From NCBI RefSeq assembly GCF_910592395.1, contig NC_088315.1:3908501-3972500 (forward strand): a DNA stretch of 64,000 nucleotides, read 5' to 3'. The notes beneath the pieces are model-generated. The model was not told the DNA's origin. It made no database searches and worked only from the letters and a program-made list of their open reading frames with translations. This document shows positions 37,830 through 51,672 of this stretch, in pieces (positions within the stretch are counted from its first letter, which is position 1; each line of letters begins with the position of its first letter). The position numbers were made by a program, and so were the translations under genes. Origin of the DNA: Lineus longissimus (taxonomy: Eukaryota; Nemertea; Pilidiophora; Heteronemertea; Lineidae).

Positions 37830-39565
37830 GTGTTTTGAGCGCCTCAAACTTCTGAAGTGAGCCGAAATTCCATTGACGTGACGTGTGCATGGTTTCCACA
37901 TTTTAGTGCAACCCGAGGGAACTTTGGTAGAGCATCTTGGTTGCGTGTCCAAAACACTCCGCTCTCAGAACGAGGCTAATGCATTTTCCATTTAAAAGTT
38001 GACTTTACGGTACCAAGGTATTTTAGAATTAACATTCAAAAGTTAGATATTGAAAGCCTGGATATATCTTTGTTTTAAAAGCATCACAATTAATTACCCT
38101 CATCTTGCAGTTGTGTTAAGATAACAATCTAAGACCGCAAAGCGTCTACTTGTCATGATGTTATCGTTGGAGAAGAACAGATAGGTCAAAGTTTGGCTTC
38201 AACTGGATATTAGAGGCAAAATTCAAGAATTGAGGAAAGGGATGATGGGGTCGAACGACTTCACAACGAAACAAACCGTCTTTTAAAGAAGAAATGTACC
38301 CCGTTTCCTACTCTTACGATGCCTTTTTCTCGGACACAAAATCAACACTTTGTTGGGAATTCATTTACAGATCCGCTTTCAATTAGTTACTTGCTCTTCC
38401 TCTTCATGATATGGGATTATTGGTCATTGTTATAATGAATCCATCTGTTAGCGTGTTATGACATGTCTAGGAGTCTTATTGGTAAACAATATCAACATCC
38501 GATGGGAGATTCATGCATCTGTCCGGAAAGGTACCCAAGAGAGCATCCGAATAAGGCAATTTGTAGACCTGTGAATGCCGTTGGTTGAACCCTGCGGTAA
38601 TTCGATGTCCTCCTGTACGTGCCTTATAGCAACGAGTATTCACATTGAGCAGAGGCTCTCACTCAAATTTGCTAGCCACGGTACCGTATTTCAAATCAAC
38701 AACCCTCACCCGATTGGGTTGCTGTTCCGATATTTAACATTTTCAACGGTGATTTTCATCGAATGGTTTCGGCCCTTAAAGAACAGCATCAAATTCCATG
38801 AGGGGCTTATACCGGTGACTTTTAAAATGGAAATTGTGGTCTCGTGGTTTAAAAAACGAATACGAATGAAAAGACAATGTAGCTGTAGAATCTTTCGGTA
38901 GATCATTCGCGATAGTCTCTACAACGGCGCGCCTTCCTTTTAATATTTGCCGAACACCAACCGTTTATAGGCGGCTAATGGGGAACAATATCGAATTACG
39001 CAGCTGCAAGAGACGAAGCCATAGGACAAACAGCTTAAAACATACAATACTGCCCAGCCATGAAACCAAATGTCTTCATCGTTTCGCTCTGAATTATCTA
39101 TTCGTTGATCAATAGTGTCTGTCCAGCAAGGAGTGCACGCCAAGACCAATAAAACTTGTGGACGACGCACGTACATTATTTACGTTAGGTTCCTCTTGCA
39201 AAGGTCACCCTCAATTCATTTATCACTTATTCCCTTCTTAGATATGATTAGCGTCGTCAACAACTTTTTTTCTTCATTTTCGTCCTCGAAAAAACCTTTT
39301 AGATGGATCTTCCAGCTGACGACAGACATTGGGAAGCGATTAAGTTCGTCTCGTTTCCGTTGGGTCAAAACAGATTTGAAAAATACCAGTAGTACTTTGC
39401 CAAACAGCGAACAAGACCCAGCCGTTTCACATTCTTCATAAGTTCAATACAATGTAGTTTGAACAAGACACGAGGAAACAAGCAGGAGTGAACAACTCAT
39501 CATTATGAAAACAGGTAGAAGAAGACACTGGTCGCCGTGTTGACAAATCGACAGATGGAAAGGTG
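37830..39565. other. Intergenic, no supported gene
   Basis: Open frames at 38575-38906 on both strands and at 38940-39441 lack family resemblance. Nothing else was noted. Confidence 0.4.
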
Positions 39566-39691
39566 TCATTTCCGATGGGATACCAGTCTGTATACTGTTG
39601 GCGTCTTGGCTAATGTCTTGTGAAACATCGGTAAAATCGTAATGGTTATCGCCAACATTAGCATTAATATAGTACATGTGGACTTGCTCAT
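39566..39691 (-). CDS. Possible small secreted peptide or signal-peptide exon
   Basis: A 41-codon frame starts with a strongly hydrophobic leader (TILMLMLAITITILPMF after six residues) and ends KTPTVYRLVSHRK-stop. It could be a tiny secreted peptide or a first exon with a weak donor near CTG|GTATCC. A different frame on the same strand is open for longer, so coding status is doubtful. Confidence 0.2.
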   Translation of the reverse strand: MSKSTCTILMLMLAITITILPMFHKTLAKTPTVYRLVSHRK

Positions 39692-39699
39692 CTCGCAAA

Positions 39700-41790
39700 C
39701 TCTTTACTTGATCTAGCTGTTGACTGTTGATTGGTCAATTTTTCAACCAACACTCAGTCATGTTGTTATCTCATTAATGCTCTGTCCTCACACCCACGAT
39801 TTCCCGTGAGGCGGACAGAATAATACGTTCAGCGACCGCAATCACCTCGCTAAAGAACCTACCAATGGTCAAGGATTGATATGTCGACTGTTCTAGATAA
39901 ATTCTAAAAATGACATGCTGTCACCAATAAGGGTAAGTGGTTGATATGCCCTGGTGATTTGCAACATTTGCTTTACATTAACAGCAAATTATATTCCGAT
40001 ACCCCTGTGTTATGTGTGTTAGCAACTTTCATTGACTTATGATAATCATGATGTGAAGCTGTTTAGCCAGCGATCGTGATAATCAGTACATCTAAAGGTT
40101 TGTGGCCAGAGCCATAAATATATTTATTATCCCAACCCCTTTAAAGCCTATAGAATCCCCCCCCACCCCCCAATTAACAACATCCCAAAAGAGGGGATTC
40201 TCATCATTTTCATCCTTCTTATTATACGAAAAAGGATTGACATTAGATTAGGAATCAGTTAGCCAGCAGTTGGCAGAGTACGTTGCTCACTAACTGATCA
40301 GCAATTATTCCAATCACAAAGATTTCAACAAGGTCCATACGCCGCGTACATTTTGGGAGAATTATCTATTTGTGTGTATAATCAGCTTACCCCTTACTTG
40401 TCTGCAAATCTTTTAACCTATCCACGACATTGTAACACCTCAAAGGCATGCATCCCAAGGAACGCGTAGTAATAGTTACAATCAGGGTGTCAATCTGCCC
40501 ATCAATTATCCCCTCGCTTCAGATACTTGAATAAACGTAACGTCAATCTTTCAAGTAGCGTGTGTGGCCATACCAGCGGGCAGCTTACTTCCTGATTTAT
40601 TCCCAGTGTAATTGGCAAACGTTAGCTTGACCGTGAGTCTGCATGGAGTTGCGCAGGTTTCTCAAAACATCATGTTGACATTTTACCTGTTTTTTTCTCT
40701 TTCCCTTTAAGGTCATTCATTGAAATGTTTTAAATTTGAATTTGAATTAAATGTACGACTGAGTACGACCTCAGTTCACCGTTAACGTTTCTTTCGGTAA
40801 AGAAAACGTACTCGGTATGTGACGTCGAATTAAATGCAGAGCAAATGCTTTGCGATGGTTGGTGCTAAAACGCCTGTTAAACTATCTAGCATTCAAGGAT
40901 AAACAAACTTCGGTCGACAGGAAAATTCGTCGCCTTTAGCCGCAGTTTCCAGCGTACATGTAGTTTACTAAATGGAATAGTCTAAACCTGGGTACCACCT
41001 TCGTCTGTCGCCACATAATATGAGCAAACCCAATAAGGTTATTTCCCGGAGGTCTATTCTCTTACCTTTTGGCTTCACTTGGCCTGGAGGCTATGATTGG
41101 CAAGTCCCAATTCGAACTGGCACTCCCAGTGCTCTCAAAATATAGATTATTCTCAGATAAACCGTATTTACAGGTTTTCGAGACCGTCGGGCGGAAGGGG
41201 GGAAAACGTTAAAAGTAGACCTTCCATGTTCACTGAGATTTAATGATACGGTCCTGTTTAAATGTTGATTAGTCGGACTTACATCTTATTGTAAATTGCG
41301 TTGTTTTTTGTTTTTGCCATTACGCACGCGCATTGATAAAAACCAACGAAACTAAGCGGTAACTAAGGGACACTAATTCTTGCGCATGCGAAACCGGATG
41401 CAAAATCTGCAAATTTTGGGGTCGTCGAAACCACGCCCTTTGGGAATAAGCTTGGTCCACCATCCTAATTATCACATATTGGCACCCGGACACTGAGTAT
41501 ATGGTTTTTATTCTGACGGAGTTAGCTAATGAGTGTATACCAATAATTGTATTAGTGTTCATTGCCTGAATTTCGTGCAGCGACGACTGTTGTTTATTCA
41601 AATACACAAGTACTCAGCTGCATGGCCGGTTATCTGGAAAACAGTGTTGGGTGGCAAGGGGAAGAGGTATGAGGGTTAAATATGATCAATTTCCGAATAC
41701 TAATCGTCGAATGATATGTGTACACTGTGGGCCTTCAAATAATCAACACCTTGTCATGGTATCATAAGGGGATGATCCAAAAGCTTAAGT
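39700..41790. other. Intergenic, no supported gene
   Basis: AT-rich flanks with a C8-A-C6 stretch at 40157-40171. No domain-bearing frame. Confidence 0.4.
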
Positions 41791-41806
41791 GGGGGGGGGG
41801 GGGGGG
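41791..41806 (+). repeat. Poly-G run (16 G)
   Basis: Uninterrupted G16 in AT-rich DNA, potential G-quadruplex. Exact length may be a sequencing artefact. Confidence 0.6.
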
Positions 41807-43252
41807 AATCCCATTTTCCTCCTCAACCGTTGTCCATATTTTTCATTTAATGACCTCAGGTCTTCAATCAGGCCGAACGTTCTTGCTTAAGGGTGAACTT
41901 AAGGTATCATCTATCTACACCTCGACTTTCACAACAGCAACAGGAACCATATTATTTTCAATCCTAATCCTGCCATATGAATGAAACCTTCACCCACTCA
42001 AGGTTTCATCAGAATCTGCGGAGATACTCTTCACTAAACAATCTCTGGTATCATTGAACGCTTTTCCAACAAACCATCCCTAGTCACCAAGGATTAAGCT
42101 TTTGAACATACATCTACACATTTTGCATGACCTTTCAAGAGATGGACTTTTTTTAGTCGATTGGAGGATTTACTTTGTAAACTAGCAGTTAGCTGGTTGG
42201 AAAGCGTTTGAAATACTAAGTCCCGGTGTCGGGTCGCCTCGCAATCGCCTCGCAAGTCAGCCCCAGGCGGTGTGACTCTCATCCCTTGTACACTCATCGT
42301 GGACAAATAAAATCGAATTAGGTCATCATGTTATGTGTACTTGAATTCATTTTTTTTGTTTTAAATGCCATGGAATTTTTCTTCGATATGTGATTACACT
42401 ATTTTTATTTTCAGTACAAACCGCTACGCGTACATAATACACTGATAATGCTGCTCTCGGTTAGCAGAGAAAAAATCTATGAAAATAAAACGCCCACCGC
42501 AATTCAGCGGTTTAAAGAACCCAGTCATGTTGATGATGAGTGTATATCTGTGACTTCCATATTCAAGGCATCTGGGAACAGAGCTTCAAACGATAAAATC
42601 TAATAGAACCAAAAACAAGCTGTCCTCTGAAGATTTGAAATTAATTTGATCCAATACCGCCTCTCTCGTTCTGTCTGTTCTTTAGTAGATTATTTTGTTC
42701 AAACTCTAAGGATGAGGATCAGAATTAATTAAGGCGTCAACTTAACTCTTATTTTCTCCCAACATTCCTTCATCTGTTGGAAGGTAGATTAACTAGTTAG
42801 CTCTTCAGGACAAATCTCGCCGTCTATCATAGCTTAAAGGACAAAGAGTGTATGTGATCGATTATATATTCTTTATATTTTCTAATATCTGTTAACGTTT
42901 TGTCATGTTACAGTACGTTTCACCTCACCTCGTTATTTTTCAAAAGACTAAATACCAAATAATTATCGAACCCAAAACCATCAATTTCATATTCATCAAG
43001 GCGATTAAGAGGACTGTTTATCGAAAAATGAATGGTAAGACATATCAACAGCAATTGTTTCAAATTATATATTACACTATTCTGTATCGTGTTGGGGGCC
43101 TACTTCTGTTACATTTCAATTTCCTGCGATGACATTGACAATTTTCTAGATATTCATACTTTCAAGTGGCTTTGTGAGACCAGAACATTAAAGCTTGAAG
43201 ATCTGCCAAGCAGGAACTGTTATGACGCATTTCCATGTTTTAAACTACAATA
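41807..43252. other. Intergenic, no supported gene
   Basis: A 73-codon plus-strand frame at 43032-43253 begins with a hydrophobic stretch that could be a signal anchor, but it shows no family resemblance and no splice partner. Confidence 0.35.
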
Positions 43253-43325
43253 GATACAAAAAAAATACAAAAAAATACAAAAGAAATACAAAAAATTAAG
43301 ATGAAATACAATAAAAAATACAGTA
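43253..43325 (+). repeat. A-rich AAATACAAAA simple repeat
   Basis: Irregular repetition of AAATACAAAA-like units. It could be a degenerate simple repeat or the tail of a retroelement. No retroelement body is recognisable upstream. Confidence 0.6.
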
Positions 43326-46300
43326 ACTAAATACCTTAGGGTGTTGTTAATAACAAGCAAAGAATTAAGTCAAGGCCGCTCAGCACAATAAAAAAAGTAT
43401 TGATATTTTGTAACAACCTAATCGATAGTGAGAAAAACATCACATATTATATACATATGATTAAACAATAATTTTTACTGACTTCAAATGTGTTGTTTGA
43501 AACTCTGTGAAGCAAACAAATTTAATATTACCCCTCTGTAAAGGATTCCTCGCTCATTACAGCAAGAAGTGATTTTCTGTCCCGCGGTTTATCTTCTTGT
43601 CTGAACCGTCCTCAAAATGGACAGATACAAATAATCGGCAATTCGCACAAGTCGTTTGCTTTGCCAGTGCTCATGTAGTGAAGATAAAGATAATGAAGAA
43701 TTGCAGCGGATTAATTTAGTTAATCGGAGGCTGAGCATCAAACTAGTATCACCATTAGTTAGATAACTGAACAAGCAATATGAAACAGATTGGTTAAGGT
43801 GCTGATCATATTACTGTCATTTTGAAACAAAAGAAACTAAGAATATCATGTTTTTGCTTGTGATGCAAACGGATTACATGGTATTATTATTATTTGCCGT
43901 CTCCTAACGCCGCGCTCTACCTGCTTGTATTATGTTACAGAGCTTGCTGATTTAAACAATATCTTCCGTTAACGTCCGTTAGAAAATTACAACCGCTTCA
44001 GATATCACCACACAGCTAGCAACATGACACCTGTTGGTTCAATCACTGATCGCATTACCATCATTAGGAAAGAAACGAAAATGGCGGAAAAAAGAAAAAC
44101 TATCACCCAGCCACATGGGAGCAGATGTGGTGCTTTCATTGATGATCATGGTGTAAACATTTATACCCGGCCTATACAAAAGAGAACATGTACAAACCAA
44201 ATTCCTGATTTTTTTTCAGAACGTTCAGAACATATGAATGAAGATTCTATCAGACCATAATGACAAAAACTTAGTCTTGCCTCCACCGGCAGTAAGGATT
44301 CATTGTAACCTATATTCCTTCGATTACCCTGTTTTATAAACAGTTGCAATATTCCGGTTACCCATGATTTGTCCAATTACCCGCCACCCCAGAGGCAGCT
44401 TTCGCCAATTTCCCATTCACTGATGAGGCGTGATGTTCTTTAAACCAAAGCAGTGATGCATCAAACGATCCTTGCACAGATTCTCCGTAACCCACTGGGT
44501 CTATTTTTCAAATCAAATCAAATTTCGTTTGCATATAAACTACGGCTGATGATGTTTTTGTGGTGAGATGGGGTGAGAGAAAGAACCCATGCAGTGCAGT
44601 GTCGTCATGTGGATAGACCATGTTACATGCTTCCCGAAATTGGTGGCTTGCATTGGAACTAACTTTTTCCCCCTTGCCCGTCATTAAAGGCATTCAAGTG
44701 TGTTGGTCAACCATGACTATCTCCTTTGTCCCTCCACCATAAGGCCTAGTTTCCCCTTATAACATCACTATTTCGGACACTCAGCGCCCCATTTCTGGAA
44801 AGGTGTATACGTCGTAATTTAAACACTCTTAGAAAACACAGGTTTTCGGGGGACATTTTACAGGCATGCACATGATGTCGTCACTCTTTTTCGTGTTCTT
44901 TTCAAACTTCATAGATCTGGACACAGTTTTTAAGATGCTCATCGGGTAAACGGAGAGAAACAACTTTATTTAAGGGGAGGGGGTGTATTCTAGAAATAAG
45001 ATTATTTAATTATTCCATGCTCTATAAGATGAATATACGCCCGGCGTTACCTCCCCATCCCCATTCGCTGCCCTGAAGACTTTAGGTGATCTCTTTATGG
45101 GAGTTCATGATCTGATGGCATTGCGAGTGAGTCTGATTTCCCTGAAGTGAAACATCCAAAAGGGAATTGTTTTGTAATTTGTGATCCTAGGACCCTAGTG
45201 TTATGATATGTGTATAATAATGCAGTCAACTCTTACAACTAATCAATGAAACTACGTATCCGTTTCGACCATGTCTATCGTACCCACCGTCTGGATTGGG
45301 CAACACCGAACTAATTTTGAAGAAAAAGTCAATGTTATCAAAACGTATTTGAGTCCCCGTGTACCCTTGCAGACTCACATGAGAGTTTTTCAGCCAGTTG
45401 ATCTAGTTACTATGTTTCCTATTTGAAAAATGAGCTTTGAAAAATTAATTATTTCATATAACACTTCATAGTACTTATATCAATCAAACATATTTATTAT
45501 TATTTGCACGTTCTTGTCAAACTTGAGCAATTTAATTTCATCACATTCTATAAATAAACTGACTATGATACCAATTGGTTACACTAGGCATGTGGCGTAC
45601 AAGTTATAATTAAAATTGGCGGATGAATAATATATAAATATTTTCAGATTTTTGTGAGTGATTTGGTGATACCTATGCTAACAGTGCACATGGTTATCCA
45701 TTTATTTTCAAGTGAAATGCGGTGTACACATTCAATTTTGGAATTTCCAGACATTATTAGAATTTTTTTGTATGTATTTCGGTATCAGAAAATTGATGCG
45801 GAAATGAAAAAATCCAATTTGTCACGAGATTTCTCTGTACTGATGGGAACATAATGTATCAAAAACGCAATTACATTTTTATAGTTTAAGGATATACGAC
45901 GCGACATGGACAGCACACTCATCTGTTTCCTATAATGAGATTTAATGTGTTTTTCTGGTAGTTCCCTATCTGTCATCTTGTCAATGTCAGCAGAAATCCT
46001 CTTCATTGTCCTATTGCATGATAAATGGGATGATATACTCCATTTAAACAAGTTTAAGGTCAGTTTGATGTAATAAGACATTCGGCATTTACTCTTCAGT
46101 GCATTAAATTGTTTAACAACAGAGTGCCAGTTTGAACGGACTTCATAGGAATTAAAAGATTTAGCAAACCTCACTACAGGTCACATTTGCCACCCCCTCG
46201 AAATTTTGTTTCCTTTCCGAGCAACTAGTCACGTGTAATACTTCCGTCACATTGGATAAGGTGCACCAGCACCACATTTCATTTGATGCGGGACGTACAT

Positions 46301-48632
46301 GAATTTGTGATTTACAATAAAATGTATGAACATGTTAGCGGTAAAAATACGCTTGCTGCACCCGTCATAAAAGGTATTAACGATCACGGTACAAAGAAAA
46401 GGCGAAAAATTGGTAGATTTTGAAACTGTGTTCAAAAGCCAGGCACCTGTCGGTAATCCGGACTTAGTGTTGCAAGTGCGCTCAAGGGATCAAACATGTC
46501 TAGCACTCTAGCTCTATCAAACCTTTAGAAATGCTACAAATACATGCACTGCAACAGGCAACTTTTTTTTCGAATCGCAAAGATTTATGAAAAACATAAT
46601 ATTCGCGATGAATATTTTGGCGGAATCCGATATCGTTATTCGCGAAGTCCACGAAAACAAAGCACCCGCAAAAAAAATTTGACGCTTTGCGGTAACTAAT
46701 CCCGCGACCAATAAAAAAATTTCTGGCGTAATCCAGAGTATGCCATATCCGAGTGACGTAGCAAAATTTCAAATCGCATTAGTCAGTTTTTGTTAATGAA
46801 TTCCCTGATAATTTTACAATTGTGCTTCTAAACTAGACAAAGAAAATTGCCGTATGAAGCAGCCAGGTGATTCAAATTGCGCCTGTTCAATCTTGAATTC
46901 ACTCTAGCTCCAAGCAAAAGAGGTTTTTGTATAACGTCAGAAATTCTAAGGGAGTTGAGATGTTGATGGTGATATCAAAGTAGGGGATATCGTAACAAAT
47001 TCGCTACGAGCACTTAAAGTTCAGCGTTTCCTTTTTGGGTTGTGATTACAACATAGATGAAGAGTCCACGGTAGGAAATTCCGAAAGGATACTTATAATA
47101 TCCTTTCTAGATAATAATTTATTCAGTTTCCTGAATATGCTCATGACAATACGATATTTAAAAGATACTTTAAAGATTTTTAGTTAACATCCTTACTAAG
47201 GAACCTTACAAGACTCTTATGAAGAAAGTATATGATAAACAGAAGAATATATTATTTAAGAATCTTACAAAATGACCTCGTTGGTTGGCAATCTGAATAA
47301 TTCTTATCATTGATGTGGTCTATATATCTGATTATTACTAACTATTGTTTGAATTATCGATGACTGCCTTGCTTTGCCAGGCGCGGGTTCGAACTAACTG
47401 GGACATCCACTTTTCTTGGTCCAACTTATTTCAAATAAAGTTTTAGGATGATTTTATCATGTCCATTGGATGTCCAGTAACACTGATTTTAAAAGTTAAT
47501 CATCTTCTGATGTCAAAATCCTTGAATCTTATATCTCATGGACATCACTAGGTTTTTATGGATATCGCTAGAATTATCAACGAATTCACCGAAACCAACG
47601 GAAACAACTTCATCGAAAGCTCTTTCCTCTTAAGCGATCGTTGAATTTTTGTTCAACGTGTATTTCTGACCCGTGTAACACCATCTAGCTTTGATATTTA
47701 ACCCGATACTAATAAAACCAAGAGGGAAGCGTTTGTAAGCTAAGTTGGGTGGTTCTTCTACGCCGGTGTGGGAGGGGTGATAGGATCTGGCCTGTATTGG
47801 TTATCATCTTACTCACAAAGACGTTGCAGCAAAAAGTATTGGTGATCATGGCTGAGTGGTAGCTTAATATTGCAAGATGTTATTTTCTAACATTATTTGC
47901 CATTCTGGGCTTTACTGATATGTTAGTGGCAAACATTATGTATTGCCTAAAGTGATACCATCCTGGTGCTCTGGTACAGGGACTTTGTCTTCCAGCGACT
48001 GATATTTCGATAACTGGGATGACTAACACCATATATTAGCTTTTTACACTCAGGTATTGCAGCACAGAAGTGTAAGTCCTCTCCTTACCAATTTGATGTA
48101 ACAGTAGTTTATCATTCACTTATATTGAGATCCATTTACTCAAAAACAGATTGCCTGTCGAGCACGATAAGTTTTTTCCTTTCCAGTTTAGTATTGTTTA
48201 TAATACGGATAGCCTTGATGCCAATCTGCCATGCACTAGTCCCCAATACCGACAAACCTAAAATCTATCAAGGAAATAATTGTTTGATTAATAATTGGCT
48301 ATTTTTCACTGATGGCCTTGGTTTCAAACTAAAACAACGGTGGTAGAGCTAATGCCAGTTACAGAAATAAGACATGAACACATCGATCACATAACCGCTT
48401 TTCTATCTTTTTTATTCTGCACAAAACTGAGCTAATCAGACACTCGCACGATAAATAATTCATAACCTTTATTGAGCTGTTACCAGATGATATCGAGTTG
48501 AACCCTGATATCCGTAAATAACGTGCGACCAGCACGATATACTAATACTGCTAAGTGTGACAATGCACCTGAGTTAAATAGAGCTGAACAAATATAAAAT
48601 GGTGGTCAATGTCTCATTAGAGTTGGTGAAAT
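43326..48632. other. Intergenic, no supported gene
   Basis: Frames at 44024-44260 (+) and 45785-46174 (-) stay open but match nothing I know. The segment 46560-46720 contains several TTCGCGAA-like motifs (cgcgaagtccacgaaaac), suggestive of an old repeat. Near 47085 a small palindrome, GAAAGGATA ... TATCCTTTC, occurs. Confidence 0.35.
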
Positions 48633-48722
48633 GCTAGAGATTTATGTGTCAGCATGATGGATTTACAATGATTAGCGTCGAAGAACGCTAGAGATTTGTA
48701 TATCAGCATGATGGATTTGCAC
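48633..48722. repeat. Two-copy tandem duplication, 54-bp period
   Basis: GCTAGAGATTTRTRTRTCAG and the following bases occur at 48633 and 48687, separated by 54 bp with a few transitions. Confidence 0.65.
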
Positions 48723-51439
48723 TACAGCTGCAAGTTCACACTGTGCAGTTCCACTAACTCTGCAGATTACTTTTCGTTCCAAGTGACATAACTCTACGGG
48801 ACGTAATAGACATTATCTGAAGGACATTCATTTGACATCAATTTGATATCTTTTTTCATCACTCTAACAATGTGAAGATGTCAAGCAAAAATAGACATCA
48901 CGAATTTTTCGTTGTAAATTTCTTGTTATAAAATATTGCAAACAACGATCAGAAAAGTGAACAACAACATAACACTGAATAGATTACATCCGTATATCAT
49001 TCACACGTGTATTTTTTTCCGCGAAACAATACATCATTGGTTCTTTTAAGATACATTCATCTATATCGGTCGACTTCGCACCTATTCTCTGGAAAAGAAA
49101 AAGCGATGGGGCAACTTATGAGACAGTTCGCCGTCCTTTGTCTGTCTATATATTGGCATTAAATGATTCCATCTGATCTCACAGTGGTGGAAAGCTCCGA
49201 AAGAAATGCCCGGAACAAGGAATGGCGTTCTTTGATAACAAGAAGTAGGCCACAGGGGGTATTCATAAATGGCCGCTTTTTCGCCGTATTTTCAGCGCGA
49301 TTACCTCATATTCTGCGGCAGACTATGGTGACCCTGGGGATCAATGCCAGGGACAGTACAGTGAGCTGCAAAAGAACACACCGATTACCAAGACTGAGAA
49401 ATGCAGCATTTGAGGAGCGTCATGGTATCATTATGTATGCATGTGAATGCCGCGATCTGAGGTAATTGACACTTCGTTCCACGATGCAAGATTTATATGC
49501 TCTCTCACTCTCTTAAATCCACTTAGCAGTAACAATATGGTACTATTGTTCTCCACAACGCCATTCCTTGTGAGTAAAGAGGACGAACGCTCCCTCCTCT
49601 CATACATGTATATTGCTGTTTTCGCTGCATCGGTCAGACAGTGTTGACCAAGTGCAATGATGCGCTTACTGCAAATAGTCTGCAACTTTGTCAGAAGATG
49701 CCAGGGAATTCGAGCTCATTTTGCCTTATTCGTTCAGGTTTGCTCACCACGTATTAAGACTTATCATGTTGCTAATAGGTTACCTATACACACTTTGAAA
49801 TCGCCAAACACATGATTCTTATTTCTAGGAGTGAGTCAGGAATTTCTCACGCTGATTCTTCTTTTGCTTCTTGAGTGTTCGATGCCAAGTCGTTGTGCGA
49901 GATATTCCAGCTATTACACAGTGACAATGTACTCTCGCCGCCAGGCGCATAGTCGGAGCATGAAAGTAGCAGCGATAAAGTGATGAAATTCCCACAGAAC
50001 GGAAATTCCCCCAGATGATGCAGTAATTGTTTTATAGCGCAAACAATGAGAACCACCAGCTCTGAGCCGCTTCCGCAAGGTTGTCAACAGCCTCAATGAC
50101 TATTTTATATGAGTGTTGAAAATGTAAATTTTGTTTCCTATAACTATAACTTGGCTTTGGCACCTGTTTCTCAAAAGTCGGAAGCACTAGTGAGATAAGT
50201 GTCAGTACTTATGAGTACACATGGGTTCACGTTGAGCATACACGTCAAACAGATTTAACAAAATGTTCCTCAACAAAGAACAGAAGGAAACCGAAGGAAA
50301 TGAAAATTTTGAAATATCTGTCAATAACTGGGCAGAGAGCAACATGCACATACTTCACCAATTAAAAACCTAAACCAAAGTGACGTGATTTTACCATTTC
50401 ATTCAAAAGCGAGAACGTGGGGTATCAACTTTTGATGCATTTTGCATTTGACTATGAATTCCTGACGTATCGATCCGCATACTTAAACGATTAGTTTCGC
50501 ATTGCTCATATATTACAGCCTTTTTCTACTCTGTTGGGCATCGTGATTTTAATTCCATGTCATACGTCTACTGTCATAAGCATTAAAAAAATAAACAGAT
50601 TAGAACCGATGAACTTTTACTTGTCATGAGATTGTAGAAAACGGATTGACTTTATGAATTCGAAACTGACATTTGAAATGTAAGTCCACCGACAGATTAC
50701 ATCATTGTTTCTTGAATCAGAGTTATGAACCAAGAATGGTTTATCATAGAGAGCATGAAAATCAGTCCACAATGTAGTTTTCTTTTGTTGGCATTTTGGT
50801 TTGACAATAGGTTAGACCTAGTAGATTAATCTCCAAAGTCATGAGAGTGCTGATGATTCACTGCACTGAAATCACCTGAGGTAAAAAAGGCTATTCACGC
50901 ACGGGGATTACCTGAAAAAAAACAGTTTGATCTTCCGAAAGGCGTTTCAGTTAGTTTTACAGTGCTTTTTGTCCCCAGATAGGCCAACCTTTAAAGGGCC
51001 TACTGAAGAAAAATCGTCGTCATTGCAAATCATAGTACCGTACATATTCAGTTACTAATTCCTAAATCCTTTGTATTCGGGTCATTGCTGCATTGTAGAT
51101 GCCTGGGACACTCTGACTAAAGCTTAGTTCAACCTTTTGTAAATACGATTTGCGACAATATACTGTTGGGTATTAAGTGCGCATTTACGTCTTACACGGA
51201 GGTTTTATGACAGTATCTATTTGATCCATATCACCGGGGACATTTCATCAGATTTGTCAACAAAAGAAGAATGCATCCAAACACAACGGAATGATACCGG
51301 ATTGTCCCTCAACATTGTGCAAAGCCCTTTTTGTTAAGCTATCGAAATTCCTGCTTGACCATTATTCTTTCATGTTTGTACAACAAGAGATCCGGTAGGC
51401 CTCTCTAAATAAGACGGATCCTGAATGTAAATCGAACTG
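48723..51439. other. Intergenic, no supported gene
   Basis: Overlapping frames at 49163-49685 and 49847-50096 on both strands lack domains. Nothing else was noted. Confidence 0.4.
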
Positions 51440-51672
51440 TCACACGTGACTACACAATCTTACATGTTCTTTAGCATATCTACCAAAGAGCATCTCAACA
51501 TGTTCAATATATCACTAAGATCAACGAGAAAATGTCAACTGCCACACACAAATCGAATTTCTTGCATACCTGTATGCATAGCTTACCACCTATACATGGT
51601 AGCGACCACATAAACGTATATTCACCTTGCCCACTAGCCACTGACATTGAATACATGCATTACGTTATGTCA
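51440..51672 (+). repeat. Dispersed repeat, copy 1
   Basis: Shares ordered blocks with 59150-59458: ACAATCT-ACATG, ACCAAAGAGCA, TGTTCAATATATCAC-AAGATCAACGAG, AGCGACC-CA and TGCATTACGTTA. Same orientation, moderately diverged. No coding potential, so a SINE- or MITE-like non-autonomous element is likely. Confidence 0.6.

Noticed and set aside
45785-46174. 129-codon minus-strand frame
   Set aside because: Composition is typical of translated AT-rich noise and no family or splice context was recognised.
47370-47415. GCGCGGGTTCGAACTAAC, resembling a tRNA T-loop or Pol III B box
   Set aside because: No cloverleaf arms or A box at proper distance. Not enough for a tRNA or a SINE call.
49163-49465. 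100-codon plus-strand frame
   Set aside because: No domain and overlapping frames on both strands; treated as chance.
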